NCBI GenBank assembly: GCA_001312325.1
Contig: BBDJ01000001.1
Location: forward strand, 124,001 to 188,000
Direction of reading: 5' to 3'
DNA: 64,000 nt
Source: Lysinibacillus pakistanensis
Lineage (GTDB): Bacteria; Bacillota; Bacilli; Bacillales_A; Planococcaceae
A program made the position numbers and the translations under genes. The notes under the pieces are model-generated. The model was not told the DNA's origin and ran no database searches. It saw only the letters and a program-made list of their open reading frames with translations. Of the stretch, positions 1-10,385 are shown one piece after another. Each line of letters begins with the position of its first letter. Within the stretch, counting starts at the first letter, position 1.

Positions 1-1338
1 CTCTTTGAAAAATGTATCTGCCTCCTGAATGGAATACTGTGTCACTTCTCCAATATGCTGATCAGCAATTTTCACAGCTAATGTTTCTGGCTTTAAGCGA
101 TAGCCTTTACAAGAGGGACAAGCCTGCTGAGCCATATATTTCTCCATTTGCTCACGGACATAATCAGAGGTTGTCTCCTTAAAACGGCGTTCAACATTCC
201 GTACAACGCCCTCGAATTCAATCATTTGATCTCGGACATTACCAAACTCATTCTCATAATGAAAATGAATCTTATCTTTACCAGAACCATATAAAATTTT
301 ATCCATTTTTTCTTTTGGAATATCCTTTACAGGGACATCCATCGGAATATCATAGTGATCACATACTGCCTTTAGCAGTTGCGGATAATACTGTGAGCTT
401 GTAGGTTCCCATGGTGCAATAGCATGTTCTAATAATGTACGACCCCAATCTGGTACTACTAAATCTAAATCGACCTCTTGTGTTGAACCTAGCCCATCAC
501 AGCTTGGACAGGCACCAAAAGGACTATTAAACGAAAACATGCGTGGCTCTAGCTCCCCAATAGAAAATCCACATAATGGGCAGGCATGATGCTCACTAAA
601 TAATAGCTCCTCATGCTCCATAACATCAACAAGAACGCGTCCATCTGCTAAACGTAACGCTGTTTCTAAGGAATCACTAAGACGTGCAGCAATACCTTCC
701 TTCATCACAACACGATCAACTACGACTTCAATAGAGTGCTTCTTGTTTTTATCAAGTTCGATGGCATCATCTAAATCTCGTAGTTCGCCATCAATACGAA
801 CACGAACAAAGCCTTGCTTTTTTTAAATCTTCCAATAGCTTTACATGCGTCCCTTTACGTCCAGATACCATTGGCGCAAGAAGCTGCATCTTTGTTCGTT
901 CTGGATACGTTATTAAGCGATCGACCATTTGCTCAATCGTTTGGGAAGTAATTTCAATGCCATGATTTGGACAAATCGGCTTGCCAATACGAGCATAAAG
1001 TAAACGCAAATAATCATAAATTTCCGTTACCGTTCCAACTGTTGAACGGGGGTTACGGCTCGTTGTTTTTTGATCAATTGAAATAGCAGGAGATAATCCC
1101 TCTATCGCATCAACATCAGGTTTGTCCATTTGACCAAGAAATTGACGGGCATAGGCAGAAAGTGACTCTACATAACGGCGTTGTCCTTCAGCATAAATCG
1201 TATCAAATGCTAATGATGATTTTCCTGAGCCTGATAAACCTGTTAATACAACTAATTGATCTCGTGGAATTGTGACATTAATATTTTTTTTAAATTATGT
1301 GCTCGTGCGCCTTGCACGACGATTTCAGTATTTTTCAC
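1..1338 (-). CDS. uvrA: UvrA, excinuclease ABC subunit A (N-terminal part, cut by window edge)
   Basis: DNA-damage recognition ATPase of nucleotide excision repair, acting in the cytoplasm with UvrB. About 445 N-terminal codons are present. The first ATP-binding site shows GLSGSGKSS at about residues 33-41, followed by the insertion domain with zinc-binding pairs (CPLCGF, CPSCDG) and a later [11 protein letters not shown]. The start is a GTG at 1336-1338 preceded by AGGGTGA, 7 bases downstream of the uvrB stop, so the two form an operon. The reading frame is broken twice at poly-A runs, near 1290 and near 834 (7 A where 6 are needed), with the UvrA sequence continuing on both sides. These look like sequence errors. 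The C-terminal half lies outside the window. Confidence 0.95.
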
Positions 1339-1345
1339 AAGTCAT

Positions 1346-3328
1346 TCACCCTTCTGCCTTCAATTCAAATATTGTATCGCGAAGCTCTGCAGCACGCTCG
1401 AAATCCAGGGCTTTTGCTGCTTCCTTCATTTCTACTTCTAGTGAAGCTAATAATTGCTCCTTCTCCACCTTTGTCAGCTTTTTGCCTTTTGTTGCCTTTG
1501 TTACATAGGACTCCTCTTCTTCGGCAACTTGTGTCGCACGTATAACATCAGGTATTTTCTTTACAATCGTTTTCGGTGTAATACCATGTTCTTCGTTATA
1601 CGCCATTTGTAATGTTCGACGACGCTTTGTTTCCTCAATCGCCTTTTTCATAGAGTCTGTTATATTGTCAGCGTACATAATGACATGACCATTGGCATTT
1701 CGTGCAGCTCGTCCAATCGTTTGAATTAATGAGCGTTCTGAGCGTAAAAATCCTTCCTTGTCAGCATCTAGTATTGCTACTAGTGATACCTCTGGAATAT
1801 CTAGTCCCTCTCTTAAAAGGTTAATGCCAATTAACACATCATAAGTCCCTTTACGAAGCTCGCGAATAATTTCAATACGCTCGAGCGTCTTAATTTCTGA
1901 ATGCAGATATTCCACCTTTAAACCCATTTCCTTCAAATAGGCTGTTAAATCCTCTGACATTTTTTTTCGTTAAGGTTGTTACAAGTACTCGTTCATTACG
2001 CGTAATGCGATCTTGAATTTCATCAATCAAATCGTCAATTTGTCCTTCTATTGGTCGCACATCGATTAGCGGATCTAGCAGCCCAGTTGGACGTATAATT
2101 TGTTCCACCATTTCTGGAGAATGTTCAAGCTCATAAGGACCAGGTGTTGCCGATACATAAATAGCTTGATGCACTCGTTTTTCATATTCCTCAAAACGTA
2201 ATGGGCGATTATCAAGCGCTGACGGTAAACGGAAGCCATGCTCGACTAACACACCTTTACGTGCCTGGTCACCATTGTACATTCCCCGAACTTGTGGCAG
2301 TGTAACGTGACTTTCGTCAACAACCAGTAAAAAAATCATCTGGGAAATAATCGAGCAGGGTATAAGGAGTCGCCCCTGCCTCACGTAATGTTAGGTGGCG
2401 TGAATAGTTTTCGATTCCTGAGCAAAAGCCCATTTCACGCATCATTTCTAAATCATAGCGTGTGCGTTGCTCTAAACGCTGAGCCTCTAATAATTTATCC
2501 TCAGCACGTAAAAGCGCAAGTCGTTCTTCTAACTCTTTTTCAATATTTTCAATGGCTTTCCGCATTTTTTTCTTCTCGTGTAACGAAGTGAGATGCTGGG
2601 AAAATAGCGACATGATCTCGATCTGATAAAATCTCCCCTGTTAACGCATCTACTTCACGAATACGGTCTATTTCATCACCGAAAAACTCCACGCGAATAC
2701 AATGCTCATCTCGGGATGCTGGGAATATTTCCACCACATCCCCACGTACTCGGAACGTTCCGCGAGTAAAGCTAACATCATTGCGTTCATATTGAACATC
2801 TACTAGCTTGCGTAGTAGCTGATTGCGTTCAATTTCCATGCCTGTTCGAATCGATACCACCATTTCACGATATTCCTCTGGAGAACCTAAACCATAAATA
2901 CAGGATACAGAAGCAATAATAATAACATCATCACGCTCAAATAATGCAGATGTGGCAGAGTGACGTAATTTATCGATTTCATCATTGATACTTGAATCTT
3001 TTTCAATATAAGTATCAGTTTGTGGAACATAGGCCTCTGGCTGATAATAATCATAATAACTGACAAAGTATTCTACAGCATTATTCGGGAAGAACTCTTT
3101 AAATTCACTATACAATTGACCTGCTAGTGTTTTATTGTGTGCCATAATCAGTGTCGGTTTTTTAATCTGCTGAATAACGTTAGAGATGGTAAACGTTTTT
3201 CCTGTTCCTGTTGCACCAAGTAATGTTTGATGACGTTTACCCGCACGTACACCCTCCACTAATTCCGCGATTGCCTGTGGTTGATCCCCATTAGGCTGAT
3301 ATGGCGCTTGTAAATCAAATACTTGCAC
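1346..3328 (-). CDS. uvrB: UvrB, excinuclease ABC subunit B
   Basis: Helicase-like subunit that verifies damage and recruits UvrC. Walker A GATGTGKT is at residues 38-45, the damage-inserting beta-hairpin region ([12 protein letters not shown]) follows, then the DESHVTLPQ motif, helicase C-terminal motifs (GRAARN) and a C-terminal UVR domain ([12 protein letters not shown]). The restored length of about 660 residues is normal. The start is a GTG at 3326-3328 behind a G-rich ribosome site. The frame is broken by an extra A/T near 2567 (7 instead of 6), near 2331 (7 instead of 6) and near 1968 (8 instead of 7), with continuous UvrB sequence across all three. A LexA box lies upstream at 3402-3415, and uvrA follows in the same operon. 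Confidence 0.95.
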
Positions 3329-3401
3329 ACACGCCCCCGTCCTTTCCTTCCAATTTGTACATTTATTTTAGCATAGCAGCACTAAAATTTCGAACATTTA
3401 A

Positions 3402-3415
3402 CGAACGAATGTTTG
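3402..3415. promoter_or_regulatory. LexA (DinR) SOS box upstream of uvrB
   Basis: The sequence CGAACGAATGTTTG fits the Bacillus SOS-box consensus CGAAC-N4-GTTCG except at the fourth base of the right arm (GTTTG for GTTCG). It lies about 75 bases upstream of the uvrB GTG, where the uvrBA operator is expected. Binding itself is inferred. Confidence 0.75.
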
Positions 3416-3585
3416 TAAATTCTTCTCTCTTTCGATAAAATAACGATATTGTTATTAATCCTTCAAGTAAATTATGGAATACCTTTCTACTCTTATAATA
3501 GCCGCTTCATCAAGTTTTCAAGCCCTTTCGCTAAACGGATTCCCCTCATACAAGAACGAGTTAATTCTTTTACTAACTTATACGC
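3416..3585. other. Intergenic stretch between the uvrB operator and the IDEAL-gene terminator
   Basis: AT-rich sequence without a credible gene. The short open frames here have no ribosome site and no recognisable protein. I see no repeat or RNA gene. Confidence 0.5.
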
Positions 3586-3622
3586 AAAAAAAATCCCGCC
3601 CTCCAATTTTCAGGAGGGCGGG
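3586..3622 (-). terminator. Rho-independent terminator after the IDEAL-domain gene
   Basis: Strong GC stem (CCCGCCCTCC pairing with GGAGGGCGGG, 8-base loop) followed on the minus strand by a run of eight T. It lies 10 bases past the stop codon. Confidence 0.9.
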
Positions 3623-3631
3623 CTCGTCATA

Positions 3632-3874
3632 TTATTCACTTGCTGCTTGGCGTAATACTGTTAGTTCATGTGCGTATAGATGAAATGCCTTTTCATCTTT
3701 TTCATCGAGTGCTCTATCAATCAGAACCATGAGCTGCTCTTCACGATGCATACGCTGGATATGATTTAAAAATAAATCCAAATAAATCTCGTTCAATAAT
3801 TTCTCTGCCTCATCAACTTTCTTTGACTGACCAACGGCTTTTAGAAAATCTGTATACGAATAATATTTATCCAA
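3632..3874 (-). CDS. IDEAL-domain protein
   Basis: Small soluble protein of about 80 residues. The C-terminal half (LIDRALDEKDEKAFHLYAHEL) fits the IDEAL domain, a short motif of uncertain molecular role found in Bacillus proteins such as those at the end of ComK- and YpiB-type proteins. I prefer the TTG at 3872-3874 as start because GAGGTGA sits 6 bases before it; a GTG three codons upstream is the alternative. The gene is monocistronic with its own terminator, facing away from comK1. The function is unknown. Confidence 0.7.
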   Translation of the reverse strand: MDKYYSYTDFLKAVGQSKKVDEAEKLLNEIYLDLFLNHIQRMHREEQLMVLIDRALDEKDEKAFHLYAHELTVLRQAASE

Positions 3875-4099
3875 CGATCTCACCTCGATCCTTTTCTAAA
3901 TTATATGAAAATTGAATTTAAAATGCAATGCATAAGAACTGAAAATAACTTGGATTAGTTATTAATCTCTGTTCATTTGAAGCAAATTCTCTACATGTTT
4001 TCTTCATTTATCAATAGGCTTTACATATTATCTATATTATCAAAATTTGAGTTTATCCTCTACACTACAGCTATCAAGAGAAAAGGAGGAACACCATTT

Positions 4100-4610
4100 A
4101 TGCAAACAAATTATGTCAATGGATATTTAATCTCTTTCAACACCTATTTACTGGAACCTATCCAGCATGGGGCAAAAATCTTCACAAGGGTTATTGATAA
4201 ACATAATGAGCTTATCGTTACTCGTAAACCTATGCACATTCTACGAAAATCTTGTATCTCACTTGGGACAACCTATGAGGCTGCAAAATATTCCGCTAAA
4301 CGCTTTTTTTGGCAATCAACATAAACTGCCAATCGTAGTAGCCTTTGATTATGGTTTCCCATGTATCTTTTTACCAACTTATTCTCCGAATTCTATCCAT
4401 AATATTTGGATTGGACTTCACGCCATTTCGAATATTATACCGAGTAAATTAGGCTGTATTATCACGCTTAAAAACGATAAACAAATAGAATTACCTATTC
4501 AATATGCTTCTATCAGTAAACAATTTGTCAATGCATCCATGCTCTATAAGCATTACATGAATGAACGAAAGAGCATTAGTCACGATGCCCCATATCATCC
4601 ACCTTTCTGA
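4100..4610 (+). CDS. comK: ComK-type competence transcription factor (copy 1)
   Basis: Master activator of DNA-uptake genes in Bacillus. The start is ATG at 4100 with AAAAGGAGGAACACC just upstream. The restored protein of about 169 residues aligns from memory with B. subtilis ComK: an early VIDKHNELIVTRKP block, SLGTTYEAAKYSAK, a central FDYGFPCIFLPTYSP, and late IELPIQYASISKQF. The usual C-terminal tail needed for MecA-controlled turnover in B. subtilis seems shorter here. The frame is broken at a T7 run near 4307 where six T restore it. It converges on prfB, and a second ComK-like gene lies at 6031-6580 on the other strand. The symbol is used for the family. Confidence 0.85.
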
Positions 4611-4611
4611 T

Positions 4612-4740
4612 TTAATTTCAGTAGGTGTATGGACAACACTTGAAAAGAAACCAAAACTGCATTCATAGAGGTAGGAGTCTTCGGTATCCCCCGCTGCCGC
4701 TATGCTTTCGATACAAAAACAATTGATGAATGAAGATAAA
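4612..4740. repeat. Dispersed intergenic repeat, partial copy 1
   Basis: This stretch resembles the last third of the longer repeats at 45778-46018 and 61586-61779. All three share TTGAAAAGAAACCAAAAC-type and CTGAAAAGAAA-type cores, a GCATTCAT block, a TCTTC/GGTATC block and an end reading TGAATGAAGATAAA. Only the third block is present here, and it has diverged. Confidence 0.6.
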
Positions 4741-4786
4741 AAAATTCCCTTCAGGTGCACAAAGTTTCTGTGCCTTGAAGGGAATT
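4738..4786 (-). terminator. Rho-independent terminator after prfB
   Basis: Long hairpin (AATTCCCTTCA with TTGAAGGGAATT, extended by a GGTGCACA/TGTGCC inner stem) followed on the minus strand by seven T. It starts directly after the prfB stop codon. Confidence 0.85.
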
Positions 4787-4788
4787 GA

Positions 4789-5893
4789 TTAGCCAATTTT
4801 CGATCGTAAGTATGCATTAATGAATGGATCTAAGTCGCCATCCATCACTGCTCCTACATTGCCTGTTTCTTCGTTTGTACGATGATCCTTCACCATTGAA
4901 TATGGATGGAATACATATGAGCGAATTTGTGAGCCCCAGCCGATTTCTTTCTGCTCACCACGAATTTCATTTAGTTGTGCCTGTTGTTTATCTAGCTCTA
5001 ATTGATATAATTTTCCTTTTAACATTGTCATCGCTTTTTCACGGTTTTTAATTTGTGAGCGCTCAGCCTGACATTGTACAATTGTACCAGTCGGGATGTG
5101 AGTAATACGGACAGCTGAGTCTGTTGTATTAATATGCTGACCACCTGCACCTGTTGCACGATACGTATCAATCTTTAAATCCTCTGTACGAATATCGATT
5201 TCAATATTGTCATCGAATTCAGGCATAACATCACAAGACACAAAAGATGTATGGCGACGACCTGAAGAATCGAATGGAGAGATTCGCACCAGACGATGGA
5301 CTCCTTTTTCAGCCTGTAAATATCCATATGCATTATGCCCTTTAATGGACAATGTTACAGATTTAATACCTGCCTCGTCACCTGGTAAATAATCCACTGT
5401 TTCAACTTTAAAGCCACGTTTTTCTGCCCAACGTGTGTACATGCGAAGAAGCATAGATCCCCAGTCCTGAGACTCTGTTCCTCCTGCCCCTGGATGAAGC
5501 TCCAAAATCGCATTATTTTGATCATAAGGGCCACTCAACAACAGCTGTAGCTCAAAATCACCAATTTTTTGCTGGAATTCTACTAGCTCTTTGCCTAGCT
5601 CCTCTTGCAAATCTTCATCTGGTTCTTCACGTAAAAGCTCTAGCGTCATATCTAAATTTTCATGTGTTTCTACTAAATCTTTATATTCATTGACAATTGC
5701 TTTTAAGCCATTTCCTTCATTAATGACAACTTGCGCAGCTTGTTGGTCATCCCAAAATCCTGGCTCAAGCATCATTTCATCTAATTCCTGAATACGTGCC
5801 TCTTTGTTTTCTAAGTCAAAGAGACCCCCTGAAATCCGCCAGTTTTTTGGCTGAAATGTCTAATGCGTTACGTACATCTGCTAATTCAATCAT
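4789..5893 (-). CDS. prfB: Peptide chain release factor 2 (programmed +1 frameshift)
   Basis: Releases the peptide at UGA and UAA stop codons. The start is ATG at 5891-5893 with GGAGGATTTA upstream. Translation of the first 24 codons ends at an in-frame TGA (5816-5818) inside AGGGGGTCTCTTTGAC, the standard RF2 recoding signal; a +1 shift there continues the protein to 4789. The GGQ catalytic motif is seen as [15 protein letters not shown], and [13 protein letters not shown] fits the class-2 release factor core. Total about 367 residues, normal for RF2. Unlike the other frame breaks in this window, this one is a known regulatory device, autoregulation by RF2 level. Monocistronic with its own terminator. 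Confidence 0.97.
5815..5830 (-). promoter_or_regulatory. RF2 programmed +1 frameshift signal
   Basis: On the minus strand the bases read AGGGGG TCT CTT TGA C: a Shine-Dalgarno-like stimulator, then the slippery CTT and the UGA stop followed by C. This is the classical prfB recoding site with TCT in place of the more usual TAT. Confidence 0.95.
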
Positions 5894-6030
5894 TGTTAAA
5901 TCCTCCGAACATAATTAATGAGGCTATCATTAAAATGTAATCAAAAGTGCCATTGCTCTAGCCCCGTATCTTTTTATTATAACGTTTTTACGTCGGAAAA
6001 CATACTTTTTTTAGAATCAGGGTATGATGC

Positions 6031-6580
6031 CTATTCAAATTGAACTTCATTCTCACACAAAGTACTGAAGGTTGTCATGCGTTGAAAGGCTTTTACTGGA
6101 TCATATGGAACATGTAAGTGCTTAGTACGATTCTCCAGTTTATATTTTAATAAAAAGGCTCTTTGTATTCGGTATTCAAATACATTCACACTAATGTCTA
6201 CATCAAAAACATTACCATCCATAAAAAAATACTTTTGTGTTCTTTTTATCTAATGCTTGATAATCCTCAATATGATGAACAGCAAACCACATACATTCTG
6301 GTCGCCGATATGACCTACTTGGAAACCAGACATTATTACTTTGCTCATGAACGATGATTGGATTCTTATTGAGCTTGCCAAGAATCATTTTGGAGCCATC
6401 AAAAGCTCCTCTTAAACTAGAGCCAAAATAACGTAAATTAAAGTCCATCAATTTTGTTGGTGGTAATTTCGATATAAATTGATTATCCCTTTCTATTACA
6501 CGTGTACACAAGTTTCCAAAGGCATCATACACAGGCATATACAGCATCGTTTCACTTCTCATAATGTTCTCTTTATGCAT
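6031..6580 (-). CDS. ComK-like transcription factor (copy 2)
   Basis: Second ComK-family protein, about 183 residues. Family features include VIERDNQFISKLPPTKLMDF, RYFGSSLRGAFDGSK, NNVWFPSRSYRRPECMWFAV and a C-terminal basic region. B. subtilis ComK has the closely similar SCRFFGSSYAGRK and RPQCGWISH blocks, so this copy looks nearer to that protein than copy 1 does. The start at 6578-6580 is ATG with a GGGGGAATATCG ribosome site. The frame is broken at a T7 run near 6227; six T restore it. Staphylococci also have two comK genes, so paralogy itself has precedent. The division of labour between the copies cannot be read from sequence. Confidence 0.8.
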
Positions 6581-6664
6581 CGATATTCCCCCTTATGAAA
6601 TTTATGTTTATATTCAGCAGTAAAAAGGAATATACTAAATATATATTGGTATACCCCAATGTAC

Positions 6665-6707
6665 ATCCTCGAGGAGGTCCTCCAGACTGTTTACTCGAGG
6701 ATTTTTG
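6665..6707 (+). terminator. Hairpin with short T run upstream of comK2 (role unclear)
   Basis: ATCCTCGAG at 6665-6673 pairs perfectly with CTCGAGGAT at 6694-6702, and five T follow on the plus strand. There is no plus-strand gene before it, so it may instead be a leader structure or operator-like palindrome. The inside also contains GAGGTCCTC. Confidence 0.35.
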
Positions 6708-6989
6708 TATCCACACAACACCACCCCCTTTACTTCAAAGAAAGCTTGTTCAAACAAATCGTGACGAGGGAAACTTCCTCTGTTAATACCACTAGAACTT
6801 AATACACTCATTTAATAATCCGAACAGTTAATTTTACTTATAAAAAAATAGAATAAGGAGATAAAAAGTATTTTTTTGTTGAACTAAATCCCTATTGATT
6901 TACAGCTATTGTATACCCATATATTTCAATTGTCTATGAATTCTGACTTTTTTCTACTTATTTTCCTTCATTATCTATTTTTAAATATA
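6708..6989. other. Gene-free AT-rich spacer between comK2 and the secA terminator
   Basis: I found no convincing coding frame, repeat or RNA here. It may carry the comK2 promoter region, but no box stands out enough to name. Confidence 0.4.
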
Positions 6990-7030
6990 GAAAAAGATCA
7001 TTTTAACACGTGGCTAAAATGATCTTTTTT
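6990..7030 (-). terminator. Rho-independent terminator after secA
   Basis: AAAAGATCATTTTA pairs with TAAAATGATCTTTT over 14 bases, with A/T runs on both flanks. It lies 9 bases beyond the secA stop. Confidence 0.85.
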
Positions 7031-7038
7031 TTAAGTGA

Positions 7039-9550
7039 TTATTGAGCTGCACCATGGCAGTTTTTAAATTTCTTACCGCTTCCGCATGGACATAAATCAT
7101 TACGTCCAATATTTTCTGCCTTACGAACTGGTTGCTTTTTAGGAGCTGAACCGCCTTCCTCTTTCGGATTAACAGCTTGGCCTTTGGCAACTTCTTCACG
7201 CTCTAAATTATTGTGGATTTCTGCCTTCATCGCATATTTTGCTACATCTTCTCGGATCGAAGCTACCATATCCTCAAACATAGCAAAGCCCTCTTGCTGA
7301 TATTCACGAAGCGGATCATTTTGACCATATGCACGAAGATGGATACCTTGACGTAACTGATCCATTGCATCAATATGATCAATCCATTTCGTATCAATTG
7401 AACGTAATAAAATAACCTTTTCAAATTCACGCATACGCTCTGGTGTAAGATCTGTCTCTTTTTCATCATAACGTACATGTACTGCATCTGAAATCATTTG
7501 ATTAATATCCTCTGCAGTTTTACCTTGGAAATCTTCTGCCTTTAGAACACCTTCATCGAGTAAGTTTGCAGCAACAAAATCCTCAATGGCTTTTAAGTTC
7601 CAATCCTTTTGCTCACCTTGGGTAAACATACCAACTACATTGTCAATTGTCTCTTGAATCATAGACTCAACAAGCTCACGCATATTTTCTGTTTCGAGTA
7701 CATCATAACGCTCTTTATAAATAATCTCACGCTGTTGACGTAAAACATCATCATACTGTAATAAACGTTTACGGGCATCAAAGTTATTGCCTTCTACACG
7801 TTTTTGAGCAGATTCGACTGCCTTCGACACAACCTTGGATTGCAACGGCTGTGAATCATCCATCCCAAGTCGCATCATCATGGATTTCATATTATCAGAG
7901 CCGAAACGACGCATCAGTCATCTTCTAATGACAGATAAAATTGTGTAACCCCTGGATTCCCCTGACGCCCAGAACGACCACGAAGCTGATTATCAATACG
8001 ACGAGATTCATGACGCTCCGTACCAATAACGCTAAGCCGCCAAGCTCTAACACGCCTTCTCCTGGTTTAATATCTGTACCACGACCAGCCATATTCGTGG
8101 CAATTGTCACTGCACCCTTCGTACCAGCATTCGCAATGATTTCTGCTTCACGTTCATGGTTTTTAGCATTTAAAACATTATGAGGAATTTTATGTTTATC
8201 CAATAATTTCGAAATAATTTCAGATGTTTCAATCGCAACTGTACCAACTAAAACAGGTTGTCCAGCTTGATGGCGTTCTGCAATATCTGCAGCCACCGCT
8301 TTATATTTCCCTTCCATTGAAGCAAAAATTAAGTCTGGACGGTCATCACGAGCAATCGGTTTATTCGTTGGAATAGCTATAACATTCATATTGTAAATAT
8401 TACGGAATTCCTCTTCCTCTGTTTTCGCTGTACCTGTCATCCCTGAAAGCTTTTGGTACATACGGAAGTAGTTTTGGAAGGTGATTGTCGCCATTGTCAT
8501 CGACTCATTTTGAATCTCTACGCCTTCCTTCGCCTCAATCGCCTGGTGTAGTCCATCAGAATAGCGACGTCCTTTCATTAAACGACCTGTAAAGCCATCA
8601 ACAATGATAATTTCGCCATCCTGGACAACATAATCCACATCATTATGCATACTTACATGTGCCTTTAACGATTGATTAATGGCATGGTTTAAACGAACAT
8701 GTGTTAAATCAAATAAATTGTCAATGCCAAATGCCTTCTCTGCTTTTTCAACACCAGCATCTGTTAACGTTACACCTTTTGTCGATTCCTCATATGTGTA
8801 ATCCGTTTCTCCATTTAACATACGAACAAATGCATTAGATTGTTTATAAAGCTGTGCTGATTTCCCAGCCTGCCCCGAAATAATCAATGGTGTACGCGCT
8901 TCATCGATTAAAATCGAGTCTACCTCATCGATAACCGCATAATGAAGGGGACGTTGTACACGCTCCTCTTTATAAAGCACCATATTATCACGTAAATAAT
9001 CAAAGCCCAGCTCATTGTTAGTGCTATATGTTATATCCGCTTCATAGGCCGCACGTTTCTCTTCTTTTGATAGGCTATTTAAGTTTAAACCAACTGTTAA
9101 GCCTAAGAAGTTATAGAGCTCCCCCATTTCGGCAGCATCACGACTTGCTAAATATTCATTGACAGTGACAACGTGTACACCTTTACTGGTAAGGGCATTC
9201 AAATAAACAGCCATTGTAGCTGTTAATGTTTTCCCTTCACCAGTTTTCATTTCCGCAATATTCCCTTCATCAAGTGCAGCAGCACCCATAATTTGAACGC
9301 GGAATGGGTACATCTCTAATACACGCTTCGACGCTTCGCGACAAACCGCAAAAGCCTCCGCACGAATCGACTCTAACTTTTCTCCGTCGGCAAAGCGTTT
9401 TTTTAAATTCTTCCGTTTTTGCTTGTAATTGATCATCTGAAAGCTGCTCCATTTGAGAAGCAAAGCTCTCTACCTGGTCAGCGATTTTTTTCTAATTTTT
9501 TTTAACTCACGTTTATTGAAATCAAATAATTTATTTAATAGGTTTGCCAT
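7039..9550 (-). CDS. secA: SecA, preprotein translocase ATPase
   Basis: Motor ATPase of the general Sec secretion pathway. Walker A (MKTGEGKTL), DEAD-like [12 protein letters not shown], the preprotein cross-linking region, GRGTDIKPG, the helical scaffold and a C-terminal SEC-C zinc motif ([14 protein letters not shown]) are all present. Length about 837 residues, normal. The start is ATG at 9548-9550 behind AGGAAGTG. The frame is broken four times: near 9486 and 9405 at poly-A runs, and near 8030 and 7915 by loss of one base. SecA is essential, so these must be sequence errors. A second, smaller SecA is encoded at 53543-55911. Confidence 0.96.
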
Positions 9551-9674
9551 GAATTTTTTTCACTTCCTATATAGTCTCAAATTTCATTTTACCATTGTGT
9601 AACAGTTTCATGCAAACAGTCTCCCTAGTTAGTAAAGTTGTTGTCCAAATTCGAATAGGGATTTGTAGACTAAA

Positions 9675-9703
9675 ATAAAAAGCTCCCGCTATAGCGAGAG
9701 CTT
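9675..9703 (-). terminator. Rho-independent terminator after hpf
   Basis: AGCTCCCGCT and AGCGAGAGCT form a hairpin with a two-base loop and one mismatch, followed on the minus strand by a T-rich TTTTATTTTA. It lies 14 bases after the hpf stop. Confidence 0.85.
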
Positions 9704-9716
9704 CTATCTTGTGAGG

Positions 9717-10268
9717 TTAAGTTGTTTCGATTAAGCCGTATTTACCGTCCTTGCGTTTATAGACAATATTCGTGCCATTTGATTCTGCATCTGTAAAGAC
9801 GTAGAAATCATGACCTAGCATATTCATTTGTAGTACAGCTTCTTCTTGATCCATTGGTTTTAAATCAAATTGCTTTGTACGAACAATTGAGTATTCCTCT
9901 TCCTCTGGTACTGCATCTACAGTTGCTTGTGAAGTAGCAAAATAAAGGCCTGCACCCTCTCGCTCACGGAATTTACGGTTTACCTTTGTTTTATGCTTAC
10001 GAATTTGTCGTTCTAATTTATCAACAATTAAATCAACCGCAGCATACATATCATTATGACGCTCTTCTGCACGAAGAGTTAAATTTTTCATTGGAATAGT
10101 AACTTCTACTTTAGTTTGTTTGTCATTATAAACCTTTAAATTTACGTTAGCGTTGGCGTTAACATCTTCGTTAAAATAACGTTCAACTTTATCGATTTTG
10201 TTCTCTACATACTCTCGAATAGCTGGAGTTACCTCAATATTTTCACCACGAATGTTAAAGTTTAACAT
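9717..10268 (-). CDS. hpf: Ribosome hibernation promoting factor, long form
   Basis: Binds the 30S decoding region and dimerises 70S ribosomes into inactive 100S particles when growth slows. The 183-residue protein has the N-terminal S30AE/YfiA domain (residues about 1-100, starting MLNFNIRGENIEVTPAI) and the C-terminal dimerisation domain (about 125-183, FDLKPMDQEEAVLQMNMLGH) that defines the long form. ATG at 10266-10268 with GGAGGAG upstream. The frame is intact. It is the yvyD equivalent, sitting between the fliS/fliT genes and secA as in B. subtilis, and is transcribed alone. Confidence 0.96.
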   Translation of the reverse strand: MLNFNIRGENIEVTPAIREYVENKIDKVERYFNEDVNANANVNLKVYNDKQTKVEVTIPMKNLTLRAEERHNDMYAAVDLIVDKLERQIRKHKTKVNRKFREREGAGLYFATSQATVDAVPEEEEYSIVRTKQFDLKPMDQEEAVLQMNMLGHDFYVFTDAESNGTNIVYKRKDGKYGLIETT

Positions 10269-10385
10269 GTAAACTCCTCCTTTATAACTGCTATACTATA
10301 TTAATTCTACACGAGTGTGAGGAATACCTCTAAATTAATTCTTTTTTTTCACAAAAAAATTTACGAATTATTTTTAATTTTTGCC

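Noticed and set aside
1256..1545. Plus-strand open frames opposite the uvrA/uvrB junction
   Set aside because: They are antisense to uvrB and uvrA, which are certain, and encode nothing recognisable.
1346..3328. uvrB as a pseudogene in three pieces
   Set aside because: All breaks are single A/T bases at homopolymers and the protein is complete on both sides; the same pattern hits essential genes such as secA.
6665..6707. Riboswitch leader upstream of comK2
   Set aside because: Only a simple palindrome is visible, with a T run on the strand opposite to comK2; no riboswitch core could be recognised.
7941..8183. Plus-strand open frame inside secA
   Set aside because: Antisense shadow of a conserved gene, no ribosome site.
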